A stretch of DNA of 64,000 bases from Limivivens sp034101475 (GCA_034101475.1 JAXEJQ010000092.1:1-64000); one strand, 5' to 3'; counted from the stretch's first letter, positions 17,393 through 27,396 are shown. The notes: a model not told the origin generated them from the letters alone. Numbers and translations are program-made.

Positions 17393-18985
17393 CTAGGAAC
17401 GCTTCGCCAGCGCTGCTTTTCGGAATTCATTGGGTGTCATGCCGGTATAGCGTTTAAATAAAGTGGAAAAATACGAAAAATTGTCATATCCCACCGCCGC
17501 CGCCACATCGCTGACTCTCATCCTCTCATTCCCCAGAAGTTCCCTGGCGCGTTCCATCCGGTATTCATTGATGGAATCCTTCAGAAACACGCCGGTTTTC
17601 TTCTTATACATTCTGGCCAGATATTCCGGCGCCAGGAAAAAGGCCGCCGCGATTTCATTCCTGCCGATATTTTCCTGGTAATGGGCCCGGATATATTCCT
17701 GAATTTCATCGATAAGAGTGGCGGATTTCTGAACCTCTTCTATGTAGGAGAAGGACTTTTCCAGCAGATAATTGACATAACGCATCATATCAATCACAGA
17801 CAGAGACGCTTTTTCTTCCATGGAAACCGACAGTTCATCACTCAGGAAGCTGGAAGCCTGAACCCCGGACTTTGCCAGATAGGCATACACTGCCTGGTTA
17901 ATTTCCTGCTTCACCGTGCGAAGAGCCTGTTCCGTGAGACTTTTCTCCCGGGCCTTTTCTCCCAGCTTTCCCTTCAGCTCATTCAGAAATCCGCTTTTAT
18001 CCTTTTCGTTCAGGAGCTGCGCCAGCCGCTCCAGCTCCAGGACAGAGATGGCCTCCTTCCGATGGAGGCTGACCTGGTTCTCGGAAAATGCTTTCCCGTA
18101 ATAGGCCACATTTTCTGTAAAAAGCTGACGGTTCCGGCAGAATTTCCCGTAAAGTTCCCGGATCCTGCAGGGATTGCTGACACAGCAGGTGATAGCCGCC
18201 CGCCCATAGGTCCCGCAGCTCTCAATGAGAACCCCGCATTTTTTCAGGATCTCCTCCTCCGGCTCCTCATCACAGACCGTGGCAACCATCCGGTAGCTTC
18301 CATACTGCCAGCAGATCACCCGGTCATTCTCCGGCGTACCGCAGAGAATTTCGGAATGAATGTTTTCCAGAATAAACTCATACAGGCTCTGATCCATTTC
18401 TCTGCCGTCAAAATCCTGCTCCGTAATCCGTGAAAGCACCAGCCGGCACAGGCCGTCCGCATCCAGCCCCATCTGCCGCCCCGCCATTTCTCCGGGAATC
18501 TGCTCCGGACTGATTTTGCCTTCCAGCAGACGCCTCCAGAAGGAAATCTGAACCTGCCGCCGGTTTTTCATAACCCACTCGCCATATTCGCTTTTCTGCC
18601 GGACCTGCCTCTTTTTTTCCAGGTTGTAAATGACCTTTTTCAGGGTGGTCTCCATGGTCTCGATGTCAAAAGGCTTGGTCAGGTATTCCGCCACATGCAT
18701 TTTCAGAGCACTGGAAGCATAATGGAAATTTTCATGGCAGGTCAGAAATAAAAATTCTCCCTCCAGCTGCTTCTCCCGATACCAGGTCAGCAGCTCCAGG
18801 CCGCTTCCCATGGGCATTTCAATATCGCTGATAATCACATCCATATCCTGCCCTTCCAGAATCTCCTTTGCCCTGGAAATATTGTAGGCCGTCCACACCC
18901 GGTCAATTCCCAGGCTCTCCCAGCAAACTGATTTTTCGATCACATCCAGCGTCGCCAGATCATCATCTACGATAAGTACCTGCAT
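17393..18985 (-). CDS. Response regulator with AraC-type DNA-binding domain (YesN-like)
   Basis: A 530-residue regulator. Residues 1-120 are a receiver domain with the acidic pair near residues 8-9, phosphorylatable Asp in IISDIEMP (about residue 54) and Lys in TKP (about 104). A long linker leads to a C-terminal AraC helix-turn-helix pair (about 430-525) ending in the family signature GYDNFSYFSTLFKRYTG. It should activate the neighbouring importer operon. It begins 12 bp after the histidine kinase fragment. Confidence 0.92.
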   Translation of the reverse strand: MQVLIVDDDLATLDVIEKSVCWESLGIDRVWTAYNISRAKEILEGQDMDVIISDIEMPMGSGLELLTWYREKQLEGEFLFLTCHENFHYASSALKMHVAEYLTKPFDIETMETTLKKVIYNLEKKRQVRQKSEYGEWVMKNRRQVQISFWRRLLEGKISPEQIPGEMAGRQMGLDADGLCRLVLSRITEQDFDGREMDQSLYEFILENIHSEILCGTPENDRVICWQYGSYRMVATVCDEEPEEEILKKCGVLIESCGTYGRAAITCCVSNPCRIRELYGKFCRNRQLFTENVAYYGKAFSENQVSLHRKEAISVLELERLAQLLNEKDKSGFLNELKGKLGEKAREKSLTEQALRTVKQEINQAVYAYLAKSGVQASSFLSDELSVSMEEKASLSVIDMMRYVNYLLEKSFSYIEEVQKSATLIDEIQEYIRAHYQENIGRNEIAAAFFLAPEYLARMYKKKTGVFLKDSINEYRMERARELLGNERMRVSDVAAAVGYDNFSYFSTLFKRYTGMTPNEFRKAALAKRS

Positions 18986-18997
18986 AATCTTTCTCCT

Positions 18998-19726
18998 TTA
19001 TCCACAGGGATTCTGATTGGGGACTCCTTCATCCACAACATGAAGGGGTTTTTCGGGGATTATCATGTGGTTAAAGCAGCCATGGGGAGACACATTGGAA
19101 ATCGTAAACAAATCCTTCCGGTCATACATGATTTCCAGCATCTGCCGGATACTGCGAAGGCCCACCCGCTCGCCGGTTCCTGAGGCAGGCAGTTCCTCCC
19201 TTCGCATATAATCCAGAACCTCCTGAGGATACCCCTTCCCGTCATCCTCGATCTCAATCACCAGCAGCTTCTCCCCGTCTTTTTCCTGAACCCCGATGCG
19301 GATCAGAATTGTCAGCATGGAACCGATAGCCACTGCGTATTTGTATTCATTCTCAATAATCGTATGAATCAGCATCTGGGGAATCTGCCAGCCGCCCAGC
19401 TCCTCCGGCATATCGATGAAATAGAAGACGCTTCCCGGATACTTCAGATCCTGCATTTCAAAATAATTCTCCACATGCTGAATCTCCTCCCGCAGCGGCA
19501 CCGTGTGAAGCCCCGCCCGGAACAGGTACCGGATATTTTTCGACAGCGCGTCAATATACTGCTGAATCTCCGTATTTTTGCCCTGCATGCTCAGGCTGGA
19601 AATGGTGGTCATGGCATTCAGGAAAAAATGGGGCCGGATCTGGAGCCGGATACAGCGCAGCTCCGTCTCACTCAGGGCAATCTGCTTTTCATAGGAGGCG
19701 ATCTTCAGGCCCAGAATTTCATTCAT
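18998..19726 (-). pseudogene. Sensor histidine kinase (YesM-like), C-terminal part after frameshift
   Basis: A 242-residue frame holding the kinase core: LQIRPHFFLNAM with the phospho-accepting His, and an ATPase domain with an N box (IIENEYKYAV) and a GKGYP glycine motif. In the full-length family the preceding HAMP linker ends in a TFNRLMNEI-like helix. Here that helix is encoded in this frame just upstream of the first ATG, while the upstream membrane half is in another frame. A single base seems to be missing near 19741-19756. Unless that is a sequencing error, the kinase is split into two proteins. Confidence 0.8.
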
Positions 19727-20712
19727 CAGCCGGTTAAAGGTATCCCGGACAGGTTGAATTCCATATAGCGGTAGCTTCTTTCCAGCCTGGCATCATAGTC
19801 TCCCTGCTTAATCTGCTCCATGCTCCGGACCATATCATGAACAGGCGCCAGTACCTCCCTGCGGAAGGTAATCACTGACCAGGCCATAAACAGAACCATG
19901 GTCAGAATGACCCCCACAACCAGAACCATTCCCAGACGAACCTGTCCCCAGATATTGCTCAGATCCTGATAGGCATACAGCGTGATTCTGCCATCTCCCA
20001 TGGCACAGCTCTCCCGGAATCGTCCCTTCTCCGAAATCCCGGAAAGAGGGCTTCCCGCAGTCCAGGAAAAGAACTCCTTTCCCTGAACTGCCCAGATCCT
20101 CTCTTCCCAGTCCGCTGCCACAAAAGTCATTCCCGCCACCTCCTGTGTCACCGCACTCATCCAGTTCTCCGTGGAAAGGTAGACGGCCACAACCCAGTCC
20201 TCGCTGCGGATATCCCGGTAGAGATAGGTTTTCCCGGAAAGACTGACAAAAGCCCAGTTATTGCCGTAATCCTGCTCCAGAAGCTTCCCGGTATAGCTGC
20301 GCAGGGCCTCCTTTTCCGGAAAAGTCATGCCGGATCTGGGAACGTCCAGGGTAATGCCATGCTCCTTCCCGGCAATCACCAGCATATCTGCTCCCGCATC
20401 CTCCATCAGAAGGTTGTCCAGCTCTGTGCGCAGCTCCATGGAAGCATGGTAACGGACACTCTCATCGTCGCTTTCCAGCAGAGAAAGCGTATCATTTTTA
20501 TAAACCAGATTCAGGATCAAATTATCCATCTTGTTAATCTGGTAGGTCAGGTTGTTCCCGTAAATATCCACCATACTCCGGAGTGCGCCATGCATCTCAT
20601 CCCGCATCATCCCGTAAGAGGTTCCCAGAACCGCCGCCAGAATCAAAAGCAGCAGCCCGAGCTGCAGAAGCATTCGCCTGAGCATAACCTGAATAAATGA
20701 TGAATTTTTCAT
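19726..20712 (-). pseudogene. Sensor histidine kinase (YesM-like), N-terminal sensor half
   Basis: About 328 residues: a membrane helix near residues 14-32, an extracellular sensor region of about 220 residues, a second membrane helix (GMVLVVGVILTMVLFMAW) and the first part of a HAMP linker. The frame ends with FNLSGIPLTG and a stop exactly where the kinase frame begins. The start is placed at 20712, with AAGGGAGAG 4-5 bp upstream; the track to 20790 lies in the terminator of the GH13 gene. It would sense a sugar or sugar-loaded binding protein if the gene were repaired. Confidence 0.8.
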
Positions 20713-20729
20713 TTTTCTCTCCCTTACTG

Positions 20730-20769
20730 AAAAAGCTGCCGCAAAGGACTCTGTCCCTCTGCGGCAGCT
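20730..20769 (-). terminator. Intrinsic terminator after GH13 gene
   Basis: AGCTGCCGCA and TGCGGCAGCT pair perfectly and are followed by TTTTTC on the minus strand. It separates the GH13 gene from the kinase-importer operon. Confidence 0.88.
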
Positions 20770-20823
20770 GTGCTTTCTTCCGTCCGGCAAATTCCATCCG
20801 ATCGTCTGCCCGCCGGGTCCGGA

Positions 20824-22920
20824 TCATACTTTTTTCAGAACAATTCCCATCCTGGGTCCCATATCGATCTCCAATTCACTGGCAGCCACCGGATATTCCT
20901 CACCCGACAGGCTGTAACCGCTGCGGTCTGTCCGAATCAGAGATTTCAGGACAGCGCCCCGTTCCACTCCCGCAGGCCACACCGGGATCACCAGATGCTT
21001 CGTCTCATCACTGTTGTTGAAAACCACAAGGATCTGATCCTCTTCCGAAAAGCGCGCATAGGCAATGCAGTGGCGTTCTCCGTAAAGAAAGCGCAGAGAG
21101 CCGTGGATCAGAACCGGATTCTGCTTGTGCACGCGGATCATTTCCCGATGATAGGAAATAAGCTCCTGATTCTCATGGCCCCAGGGATAGGTTCGGCGGT
21201 TGTCCGGGTCCGTGAAACCGCACACGCCGGCTTCATCTCCGTAATAAATGGTGGGAGCGCCCGGCCAGGTCATCTGCATCATCACCGCCTCGCGCATCAC
21301 ATCCACATCCACACCCTCCGATGCCGCTGCATGGCCCAGCTCCGCCACCCGGCCAACCTTGTGATTGGTTCTGGTCAGAAAACGGGAATGGTCATGGTTC
21401 GACAGCTCATTCATGGCTGTCTGCAGGGACGGCGCCATAAAGCTGGACATATGATGGCTCATGGCTCCGATAAAGGTCTCATGATTTCCAAGAAGCCTTT
21501 CACTGTATTCATCGCTGTGCTTTTCCATACCGGTAAAAAACCAGGTCAGCGGCTCCATAAACGCATCGTAATTCATCACGGTATCCCACTCGTCCCCCTG
21601 AAGCCAGGAGCAGGCCTCTCCGTAATGCTCTGCCAGAATAATGGCATTGGGATTGGCTTCCTTTACCACCCTTCGGAATTCCTTCCAGAACTTGTGGTTA
21701 TATTCATTGGAAAATCCCAGATCCGCAGCCACGTCCAGCCGCCAGCCATCCAGGTTGTAAGGCGGAGACACCCACTTTTTCCCGATTTCCATGATGTACT
21801 CCACAAGCTTGGACGAATGCTCATATGCCAGCTTGGGAAGGGTGTCATGTCCCCACCAGCCATCGTAGTAGGGATTGTAGGGCCAGTCGTGCTCATTGTT
21901 GAATTTGAAAAAGCTGCGGTAAGGGCTGTCCGCGGAAATATAGGCGCCCTTCTCATAGCCCTGTTCCTTTTCATAAATCCGTTCCCGATCCAGCCATTTA
22001 TTGAAGGAGCCGCAGTGATTGAAGACACCGTCCAGAATCACCTTCATCCCCCGCTTGTGAGCAGCCTCCACCAGACGGATCAGAAGCTGATTGCTGGCCT
22101 CCAGATTTTCCGGATCCGTCACCCGGCAGATAAAACGGGTGGCATGGCTGTTCTCCTTATCTCCCTCCCGCAGCAGCTCTCCGTTATCTTTCACAATCCT
22201 CCCGAAATGAGGATCCACATAGTCATAATCCTGAATATCATACTTATGATTGGAGGGGGATACAAAAATCGGATTAAAATAAATCACATCCACGCCCAGA
22301 TCCTGCAGATAATCCAGCTTCTCCAGAACCCCCTGCAAATCTCCTCCGTAAAATTCCCGGATTCCCATATATTCCGGACATTTGTCCCAGTCCTTCACTT
22401 TTCTCACATAGTCGTGAATATAACAATACTCCCGGTCCTCCACATCATTTCCCGGGTCCCCGTTATAAAACCGATCCGTAAAAATCTGATACATCACGGC
22501 ACCTTTGGCCCAGTCCGGTGTGGAGAATCCCGGCGCAATGGCAAAGCTGTAATATTCCTGCAAATCCCTGGACATTCCCCGCTTATTATAAAAGCAGCGG
22601 ATCTTTCCTGCGCGGACTTCGAAATAATAACGGAAAATCTCCGTATTCATAGGGATCTGAATCTGAAAATAATCAAAACGTCCCCGGGTCTTCTCATACT
22701 CCATACGCAGTCTGCTGGACCCACTGATCAGATACACCGCATCAACATTATTCTTTCCCGCCCGAAACCGGATCGTCACTGTCTCGCCGGGCTTAGGCTC
22801 CATGGGGCTGACATAATTCTCTGTCTCGTCGCTGAAAAGTGCATTTGGCTGGAATACCGGCCGCATCTGCATGACATATTTCTGCACCTTCTGCAGATAG
22901 TCTATACTTGCTGGATTCAT
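20824..22920 (-). CDS. GH13 alpha-glycosidase (neopullulanase/cyclomaltodextrinase-like)
   Basis: A 698-residue protein: an N-terminal CBM34-like beta-sandwich (about 1-140), a (beta/alpha)8 barrel and a C-terminal beta domain. Conserved GH13 regions are visible: DGVFNHCG, DGWRLDVAAD with the nucleophile Asp, ILAEHYGEA with the acid Glu, and LSNHDHSRF with the transition-state Asp. It would act in the cytoplasm on malto-oligosaccharides, cyclodextrins or pullulan fragments. Ribosome site AAAGGAG lies 6 bp before the ATG. It is transcribed alone. Confidence 0.92.
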   Translation of the reverse strand: MNPASIDYLQKVQKYVMQMRPVFQPNALFSDETENYVSPMEPKPGETVTIRFRAGKNNVDAVYLISGSSRLRMEYEKTRGRFDYFQIQIPMNTEIFRYYFEVRAGKIRCFYNKRGMSRDLQEYYSFAIAPGFSTPDWAKGAVMYQIFTDRFYNGDPGNDVEDREYCYIHDYVRKVKDWDKCPEYMGIREFYGGDLQGVLEKLDYLQDLGVDVIYFNPIFVSPSNHKYDIQDYDYVDPHFGRIVKDNGELLREGDKENSHATRFICRVTDPENLEASNQLLIRLVEAAHKRGMKVILDGVFNHCGSFNKWLDRERIYEKEQGYEKGAYISADSPYRSFFKFNNEHDWPYNPYYDGWWGHDTLPKLAYEHSSKLVEYIMEIGKKWVSPPYNLDGWRLDVAADLGFSNEYNHKFWKEFRRVVKEANPNAIILAEHYGEACSWLQGDEWDTVMNYDAFMEPLTWFFTGMEKHSDEYSERLLGNHETFIGAMSHHMSSFMAPSLQTAMNELSNHDHSRFLTRTNHKVGRVAELGHAAASEGVDVDVMREAVMMQMTWPGAPTIYYGDEAGVCGFTDPDNRRTYPWGHENQELISYHREMIRVHKQNPVLIHGSLRFLYGERHCIAYARFSEEDQILVVFNNSDETKHLVIPVWPAGVERGAVLKSLIRTDRSGYSLSGEEYPVAASELEIDMGPRMGIVLKKV

Positions 22921-22957
22921 AAAATGCTCCTTTCCTTTCTCCTTTTTTTATTTTATG

Positions 22958-23249
22958 AGTTGCCCGACAAATGAGCCTTCCGTCGACTTTTCCGTGCTGC
23001 GCACTTCCAAAATCGACGAAAACATTCGCAATCCGCTCATTTTTCTGCGAAAAATGGCTGCTTGCTCATGTTTTGCGGGACCCATAGACATAAACCACGA
23101 TGCGCTTGCGCATAAGTGGTTTTATAACTGATTGACCCGCCCCAATATGAGGATAAAAGTGGGACGAACGTCCCACGATATCCGAATATTGGGCAGGATT
23201 GTGGGAGTGCGAAGCACGGAACAATCCGTATGGCATCTTTTGACCCCAA
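22958..23249 (+). repeat. Dispersed repeat family A, full-length structured element
   Basis: This 292 bp element has inverted, similar ends: CCGTGCTGCGCACTT near 22991 and, in inverse orientation, AGTGCGAAGCACGG near 23206. Its interior is heavily folded: CCACgATGCGC/GCGCATaaGTGG at 23095-23119, and a stacked hairpin 23138-23193 made of CCCAATAT/ATATTGGG, GGATA/TATCC and GTGGGACG/CGTCCCAC. There is no credible gene in it. Shorter copies of its ends are at 7581-7639 and 11990-12080. It fills most of the 579 bp gap between ftsH and the GH13 gene. Confidence 0.8.
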
Positions 23250-23334
23250 GATCATTTTATACCATCTGCCGAAAACGTACAACCCCGGATTTACAGGAAA
23301 CACCAGGGACGCCGGCTTTTCAGTTACATTGCAT

Positions 23335-23366
23335 GAAAAAAAGGCAGGCCGTAAACGGCTGCCTTT
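23335..23366 (-). terminator. Intrinsic terminator of the ftsH operon
   Basis: AGGCAGGCCGT and ACGGCTGCCT form a stem with one bulge, followed by seven T on the minus strand. A second G/C hairpin at about 23420-23458 (GGGGGG/CCCCCC with CGATG/CATCG inside) lies closer to ftsH. Confidence 0.82.
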
Positions 23367-23499
23367 CTTTCGGAGAAGGTATTTCTCTTATGGGGTGTAG
23401 CAAAAACTATATAATGTATTGGGGGGGTTTTACGATGATTATTATAGCATCGCCCCCCATTTAAGTGTGCATAAACTTCACTAAATTTTCATTTTCATT

Positions 23500-25317
23500 T
23501 TATGCATTTTCTACAAAAAGGGCTTCAAACTCATCTCTTTCGACCTTTTCCTTCTCCACCAGAAGAGCCGCACATTTGTGAAGCACATCCATATGAGCCT
23601 GAATGCAGGCCTTCGCATCCGCGTAAGCCTGATCGATAATCCGCTTTACCTCCTCGTCGATGAGATTCTGGGTTTCCTCACCGAATCCCCGGGTGTGAGC
23701 CAGATCCCGCCCGATGAAAACTTCATCGTCATCGCTGCCGTAATGGATCATTCCCACTTTTTCAGACATGCCGTACTTGGTCACCATAGCCCGGGCAAGT
23801 CCGGTGGCCTGCTTGATATCCTGAGAAGCCCCGGTGGTCACATCCCCGAAAATCAGCTCCTCTGCCACCCGGCCTCCGAAGGAGACCTCAATATTCTGCA
23901 GCATCTGGTTTCTGGTATTGAACATCTCATCCTTTTCCGGCAGCGGCATGGTATAGCCTGCGGCTCCCATTCCCGTGGGGATAATGGAAATCGTATGCAC
24001 AGGTCCCACATCCGGCAGCACATGGAACAGAATCGCGTGTCCCGCCTCATGATAGGCCGTAATCTTTTTCTCCTTTTCGGAAATGATCTTGCTCCGCTTC
24101 TCAGCGCCGATGCCGACCTTGACAAAGGAACGGTTGATGTCCTTCTGAATCACATAGCTCCTGCCGTCCTTGGCCGCATAGATGGCCGCCTCGTTCATCA
24201 GGTTCTCCAGATCGGCTCCCGTAAATCCGGCGGTGGTCTGGGCAATCTGCTTCAGGTCCACATCATCCCCCAGGGGCTTGCCCTTGGCGTGCACCCGCAG
24301 GATCTCCTCTCTGCCCCGGATATCCGGTTTCCCAACGCCTACCTTCCGGTCAAACCGTCCCGGCCGGAGAATGGCCGGATCCAGAATATCCACCCGGTTG
24401 GTGGCAGACATAACAATGATGCCCTCATTAAAGCCGAAGCCGTCCATCTCAACCAGCAGCTGGTTCAGGGTCTGCTCCCGCTCATCATGTCCGCCGCCCA
24501 TACCGGTTCCTCTTCTTCTGGCAACCGCATCGATCTCATCAATAAAAATAATACAGGGGGCATTCTTCTTTGCCTCCGCAAAAAGGTCACGGACACGGGA
24601 GGCTCCCACACCCACAAACATCTCAACAAAATCAGAACCGGAAATACTGAAAAACGGAACACCTGCTTCTCCGGCCACTGCCTTGGCCAGAAGGGTCTTG
24701 CCGGTTCCCGGAGGGCCCACCAGCAGCACGCCCTTTGGAATCCTGGCTCCGACCTGCAGATATTTTTTCGGATTTTTCAGAAAATCCACAATCTCCTGTA
24801 GATCTTCCTTCTCTTCCTGAAGACCTGCCACATCCTTAAAGGTGACCTTTTTGGAATTAGGATTCATCATGACGGCCCGGCTCTTGCCGAAATTCATCAT
24901 TTTATTATTTCCGCCGCCGGCAGCCTGCCGGTTCATAAACGCAAACATGGCTACAAACAGCATCCCCATCAGAAGAATGGGCAGAACCGTCGTCAGAAAA
25001 ATACTTTCTTTTTCGATGTCATAGCGATAGTTGGTAATATCTCTGGCATTCAGCCACTGTTCTGCTTCCTTTACATCGGAAACATTGACCGTCTTGATCG
25101 TTCCGTCCTTCATGTAAACCAGCAGACGTCCGGTGGGCACCTGGGCATTGGGATGGATGTCAACCTTCGTCACCATCTCCGCCTCCACGGCTTTCACAAA
25201 ATCATTGTAGCTGTATGCTTCTCTGGGTGTAAATCCATTTTTAAAGACCAGATACAGCAGTATAATCACAAGGCCTGCCATCAGGTAAGCACTCAGATTT
25301 TTCGAGTTCCTGTTCAA
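23500..25317 (-). CDS. ftsH: ATP-dependent zinc metalloprotease FtsH
   Basis: A 605-residue membrane protease that degrades misfolded membrane proteins and regulatory substrates. There are two N-terminal membrane helices (residues 10-26 and about 110-130) around a small extracellular domain, then the AAA+ module with Walker A GPPGTGKT, Walker B IIFIDEIDA and the second-region RPGRFDR. The zinc site HEAGH is near residue 420. It ends the conserved tilS-hpt-ftsH cluster. The length is normal for the family. Confidence 0.98.
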   Translation of the reverse strand: MNRNSKNLSAYLMAGLVIILLYLVFKNGFTPREAYSYNDFVKAVEAEMVTKVDIHPNAQVPTGRLLVYMKDGTIKTVNVSDVKEAEQWLNARDITNYRYDIEKESIFLTTVLPILLMGMLFVAMFAFMNRQAAGGGNNKMMNFGKSRAVMMNPNSKKVTFKDVAGLQEEKEDLQEIVDFLKNPKKYLQVGARIPKGVLLVGPPGTGKTLLAKAVAGEAGVPFFSISGSDFVEMFVGVGASRVRDLFAEAKKNAPCIIFIDEIDAVARRRGTGMGGGHDEREQTLNQLLVEMDGFGFNEGIIVMSATNRVDILDPAILRPGRFDRKVGVGKPDIRGREEILRVHAKGKPLGDDVDLKQIAQTTAGFTGADLENLMNEAAIYAAKDGRSYVIQKDINRSFVKVGIGAEKRSKIISEKEKKITAYHEAGHAILFHVLPDVGPVHTISIIPTGMGAAGYTMPLPEKDEMFNTRNQMLQNIEVSFGGRVAEELIFGDVTTGASQDIKQATGLARAMVTKYGMSEKVGMIHYGSDDDEVFIGRDLAHTRGFGEETQNLIDEEVKRIIDQAYADAKACIQAHMDVLHKCAALLVEKEKVERDEFEALFVENA

Positions 25318-25373
25318 TTGTAATCCCCTTTCTCTGCCCGGCGGTTCTCTTTTTCTGCCGCTCCGGCTCGTAA

Positions 25374-25898
25374 TTATTCGACCTCAACAACTCCGATAAA
25401 CGGAAGATTGCGGTACTTCTGCGCATAGTCCAGGCCATAGCCGACTACAAATTCATCGGGAATATTAAAGCCCACATAATCCACCTTGACCTCCGTCACC
25501 CGGCGCTCCGGCTTATCCAGCAGGGTACACAGTGCCATGCTCTTGGGCTTTCTCTCCTTCAGAATCTGAATCAGATAGCTGAGGGTGCGTCCGGAGTCGA
25601 TAATATCCTCCACAATCAGCACATTTTTCCCTTCCAGCGGTTCATCCAGATCCTTTACAATTTTCACAACGCCGCTGGATTTCGTATCTGCCCCGTAGCT
25701 GCTCACGGACATGAAGTCCAGAGACACCGGAACCGTGATCCGCTTTGCCAGCTCGCAGGTAAAAAACACGCCGCCCTTTAACACACAGATCAGATGAACA
25801 GACTCTCCCGCATAGTCCTCACTGATTTTCTTCCCAAGCTCGGCAATTTTCCTGTCTACCTCTTCTTCGCTGAGTAATACACGAATCTTATCTTCCAT
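25374..25898 (-). CDS. hpt: Hypoxanthine phosphoribosyltransferase
   Basis: A 174-residue purine salvage enzyme that makes IMP or GMP from hypoxanthine or guanine and PRPP. The PRPP-binding motif VLIVEDIIDSGRT is near residue 95, and DYVGFNIPDEFVVGYG near residue 140 carries the base-binding region. It overlaps the 3' end of tilS by 11 bp, as in many Firmicutes, and has GGGAGG before its ATG. Confidence 0.97.
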   Translation of the reverse strand: MEDKIRVLLSEEEVDRKIAELGKKISEDYAGESVHLICVLKGGVFFTCELAKRITVPVSLDFMSVSSYGADTKSSGVVKIVKDLDEPLEGKNVLIVEDIIDSGRTLSYLIQILKERKPKSMALCTLLDKPERRVTEVKVDYVGFNIPDEFVVGYGLDYAQKYRNLPFIGVVEVE

Positions 25899-27396
25899 GC
25901 TCTACCTCCCGGATTTGTACCTTTAAAATATTTTTCGTATGACTGGTTACCTTAAACGATTCGCTGATTCTCCCTCCGATCACCCAGAGAATCTGGCTTC
26001 CCGATGCCAGAAGCACTGTCTGGCTTCTCTGCTCCAGGGGGATCTTCTCATCAATAAAATATTGCTTTAATTTTTTTCTTCTGCAGTCCGGAGCTATGGT
26101 CAGATAGTCCCCCGGTCTGCGGTTTCGCAATTGAATCGTATCTTTTATTGTATCATAATCAAACCATTTCGTATACTTCTTTTCTGGAATTATTTCATTT
26201 TTTGCCGATTCCAGAAGGGTTTTCACCACATAATTTCCGTATCGGACCTCCCCCGGCACCGAAAGCGTAAGTACTCCCGGCTCCTTTTCCGGCTCCTTTT
26301 CCGGTTCTTTTTCCGTTTTTTTTCTGCTGTGCAGGACATACCGTTCTCCCAGGATCAGGGCTTCCAGATTCCCGGGAAGGTTTTCCAGTCTCTTTCCCGA
26401 CTGACGCGCCGCCAGCGCCTTCATGCTCTCCAGATGAACAGCCTGAAGGTTTTTCCTGCCGGCTCCCAGTCTCTCCAATGCCTCCTGCAAAATAAAATCC
26501 TGAAGCACCGGATCGGCTTCACGGAACTTTTTCACCGGAAACGCAATTTCCCGTGGCGTTTCTTCTTTCTGTAAAGCGTCCGTTTTTCCTGAGGATTCCT
26601 TTTTCTCCGGAGCTTCCGTTTTCCCTGAGGGTTCGTTTTTCTCCGGAGCGTACGCTTTCCCTGAGGATTCGTTTTCATCCAGCCATTTTTTTCCCTGACC
26701 GGCTAAATAACAGAAGATCTGATCCAGCCGTTCCCCGGCCTCTCCGATATGACGGACCGCCTGGGCATTTGCCCCGGTCAGAGCCGGAATCACCTGATGG
26801 CGCAACCGGTTTCTGGTATAGTCCAGGGAAGCATTTGTTCTGTCTATCCTCCATGATATCCCATTTTCCCGAAGATATGCCTCGATTTCTTCTCTGGTCA
26901 CATACAGCAGAGGACGGAGGATTCTGCCCCGAACCGGACGCATTCCGCACAGTCCCGCAATTCCGCTCCCTCTCGCCAGATTCCAGAGGATCGTTTCCGC
27001 CTGGTCCCCTGCATTGTGAGCCACCGCGATCTTTCCCTTTTCCCCTGCCGCCTCTGAAAAAGCGGCATACCGCGCCTGTCTCCCTGCCTCCTCCAGCGTC
27101 ATCTTTTCCCTGGCAGCCAGAGCAGGCACGTCACAGGACACACACAGAAAGGGGATATTCCAGCTTTCACAGAGCTCCCTCACAAATTCTGCGTCTGCCA
27201 GACTGTCCCCGCCCCGGATTCCATGCTCCACATGAACGGCCTGCAGGCGGATCTCCAGCTCTTTATGAAGCTCCAGGTACTGTTTCAACACAAAAAGGAG
27301 GCATACCGAATCTGCGCCTCCCGATACGCCTGCCGTAATCTGATCGCCTGCCTCCAGCATCTGGCAGGCCTCTATTGTCTCAAATACTTTTTCCAT
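25888..27396 (-). CDS. tilS: tRNA(Ile)-lysidine synthase TilS with repetitive linker
   Basis: A 502-residue enzyme that converts C34 of the AUA-reading tRNA(Ile) to lysidine, an essential step. The PP-loop SGGADS is at residues 25-30. Residues 241-280 form an unusual linker of three imperfect repeats of about 14 residues (SSGKxxAPEKxE), and a second EKEP repeat occurs near residue 370. Both lie between folded domains. The frame reaches 27570, but the ATG at 27396 with GGGAG upstream fits the family; the upstream part is an 8-bp microsatellite. The C-terminal tRNA-binding domain (NRRPGDYL, KKLKQYFID) is present. Confidence 0.95.
   Translation of the reverse strand: MEKVFETIEACQMLEAGDQITAGVSGGADSVCLLFVLKQYLELHKELEIRLQAVHVEHGIRGGDSLADAEFVRELCESWNIPFLCVSCDVPALAAREKMTLEEAGRQARYAAFSEAAGEKGKIAVAHNAGDQAETILWNLARGSGIAGLCGMRPVRGRILRPLLYVTREEIEAYLRENGISWRIDRTNASLDYTRNRLRHQVIPALTGANAQAVRHIGEAGERLDQIFCYLAGQGKKWLDENESSGKAYAPEKNEPSGKTEAPEKKESSGKTDALQKEETPREIAFPVKKFREADPVLQDFILQEALERLGAGRKNLQAVHLESMKALAARQSGKRLENLPGNLEALILGERYVLHSRKKTEKEPEKEPEKEPGVLTLSVPGEVRYGNYVVKTLLESAKNEIIPEKKYTKWFDYDTIKDTIQLRNRRPGDYLTIAPDCRRKKLKQYFIDEKIPLEQRSQTVLLASGSQILWVIGGRISESFKVTSHTKNILKVQIREVEHGR

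Noticed and set aside
20770..22974. 734-codon plus-strand frame opposite the GH13 gene
   Set aside because: It is an antisense shadow of a gene with all GH13 motifs; its translation is rich in His, Pro and Arg and shows no domain.
23578..24801. 407-codon plus-strand frame opposite ftsH
   Set aside because: Antisense shadow of a fully conserved gene.
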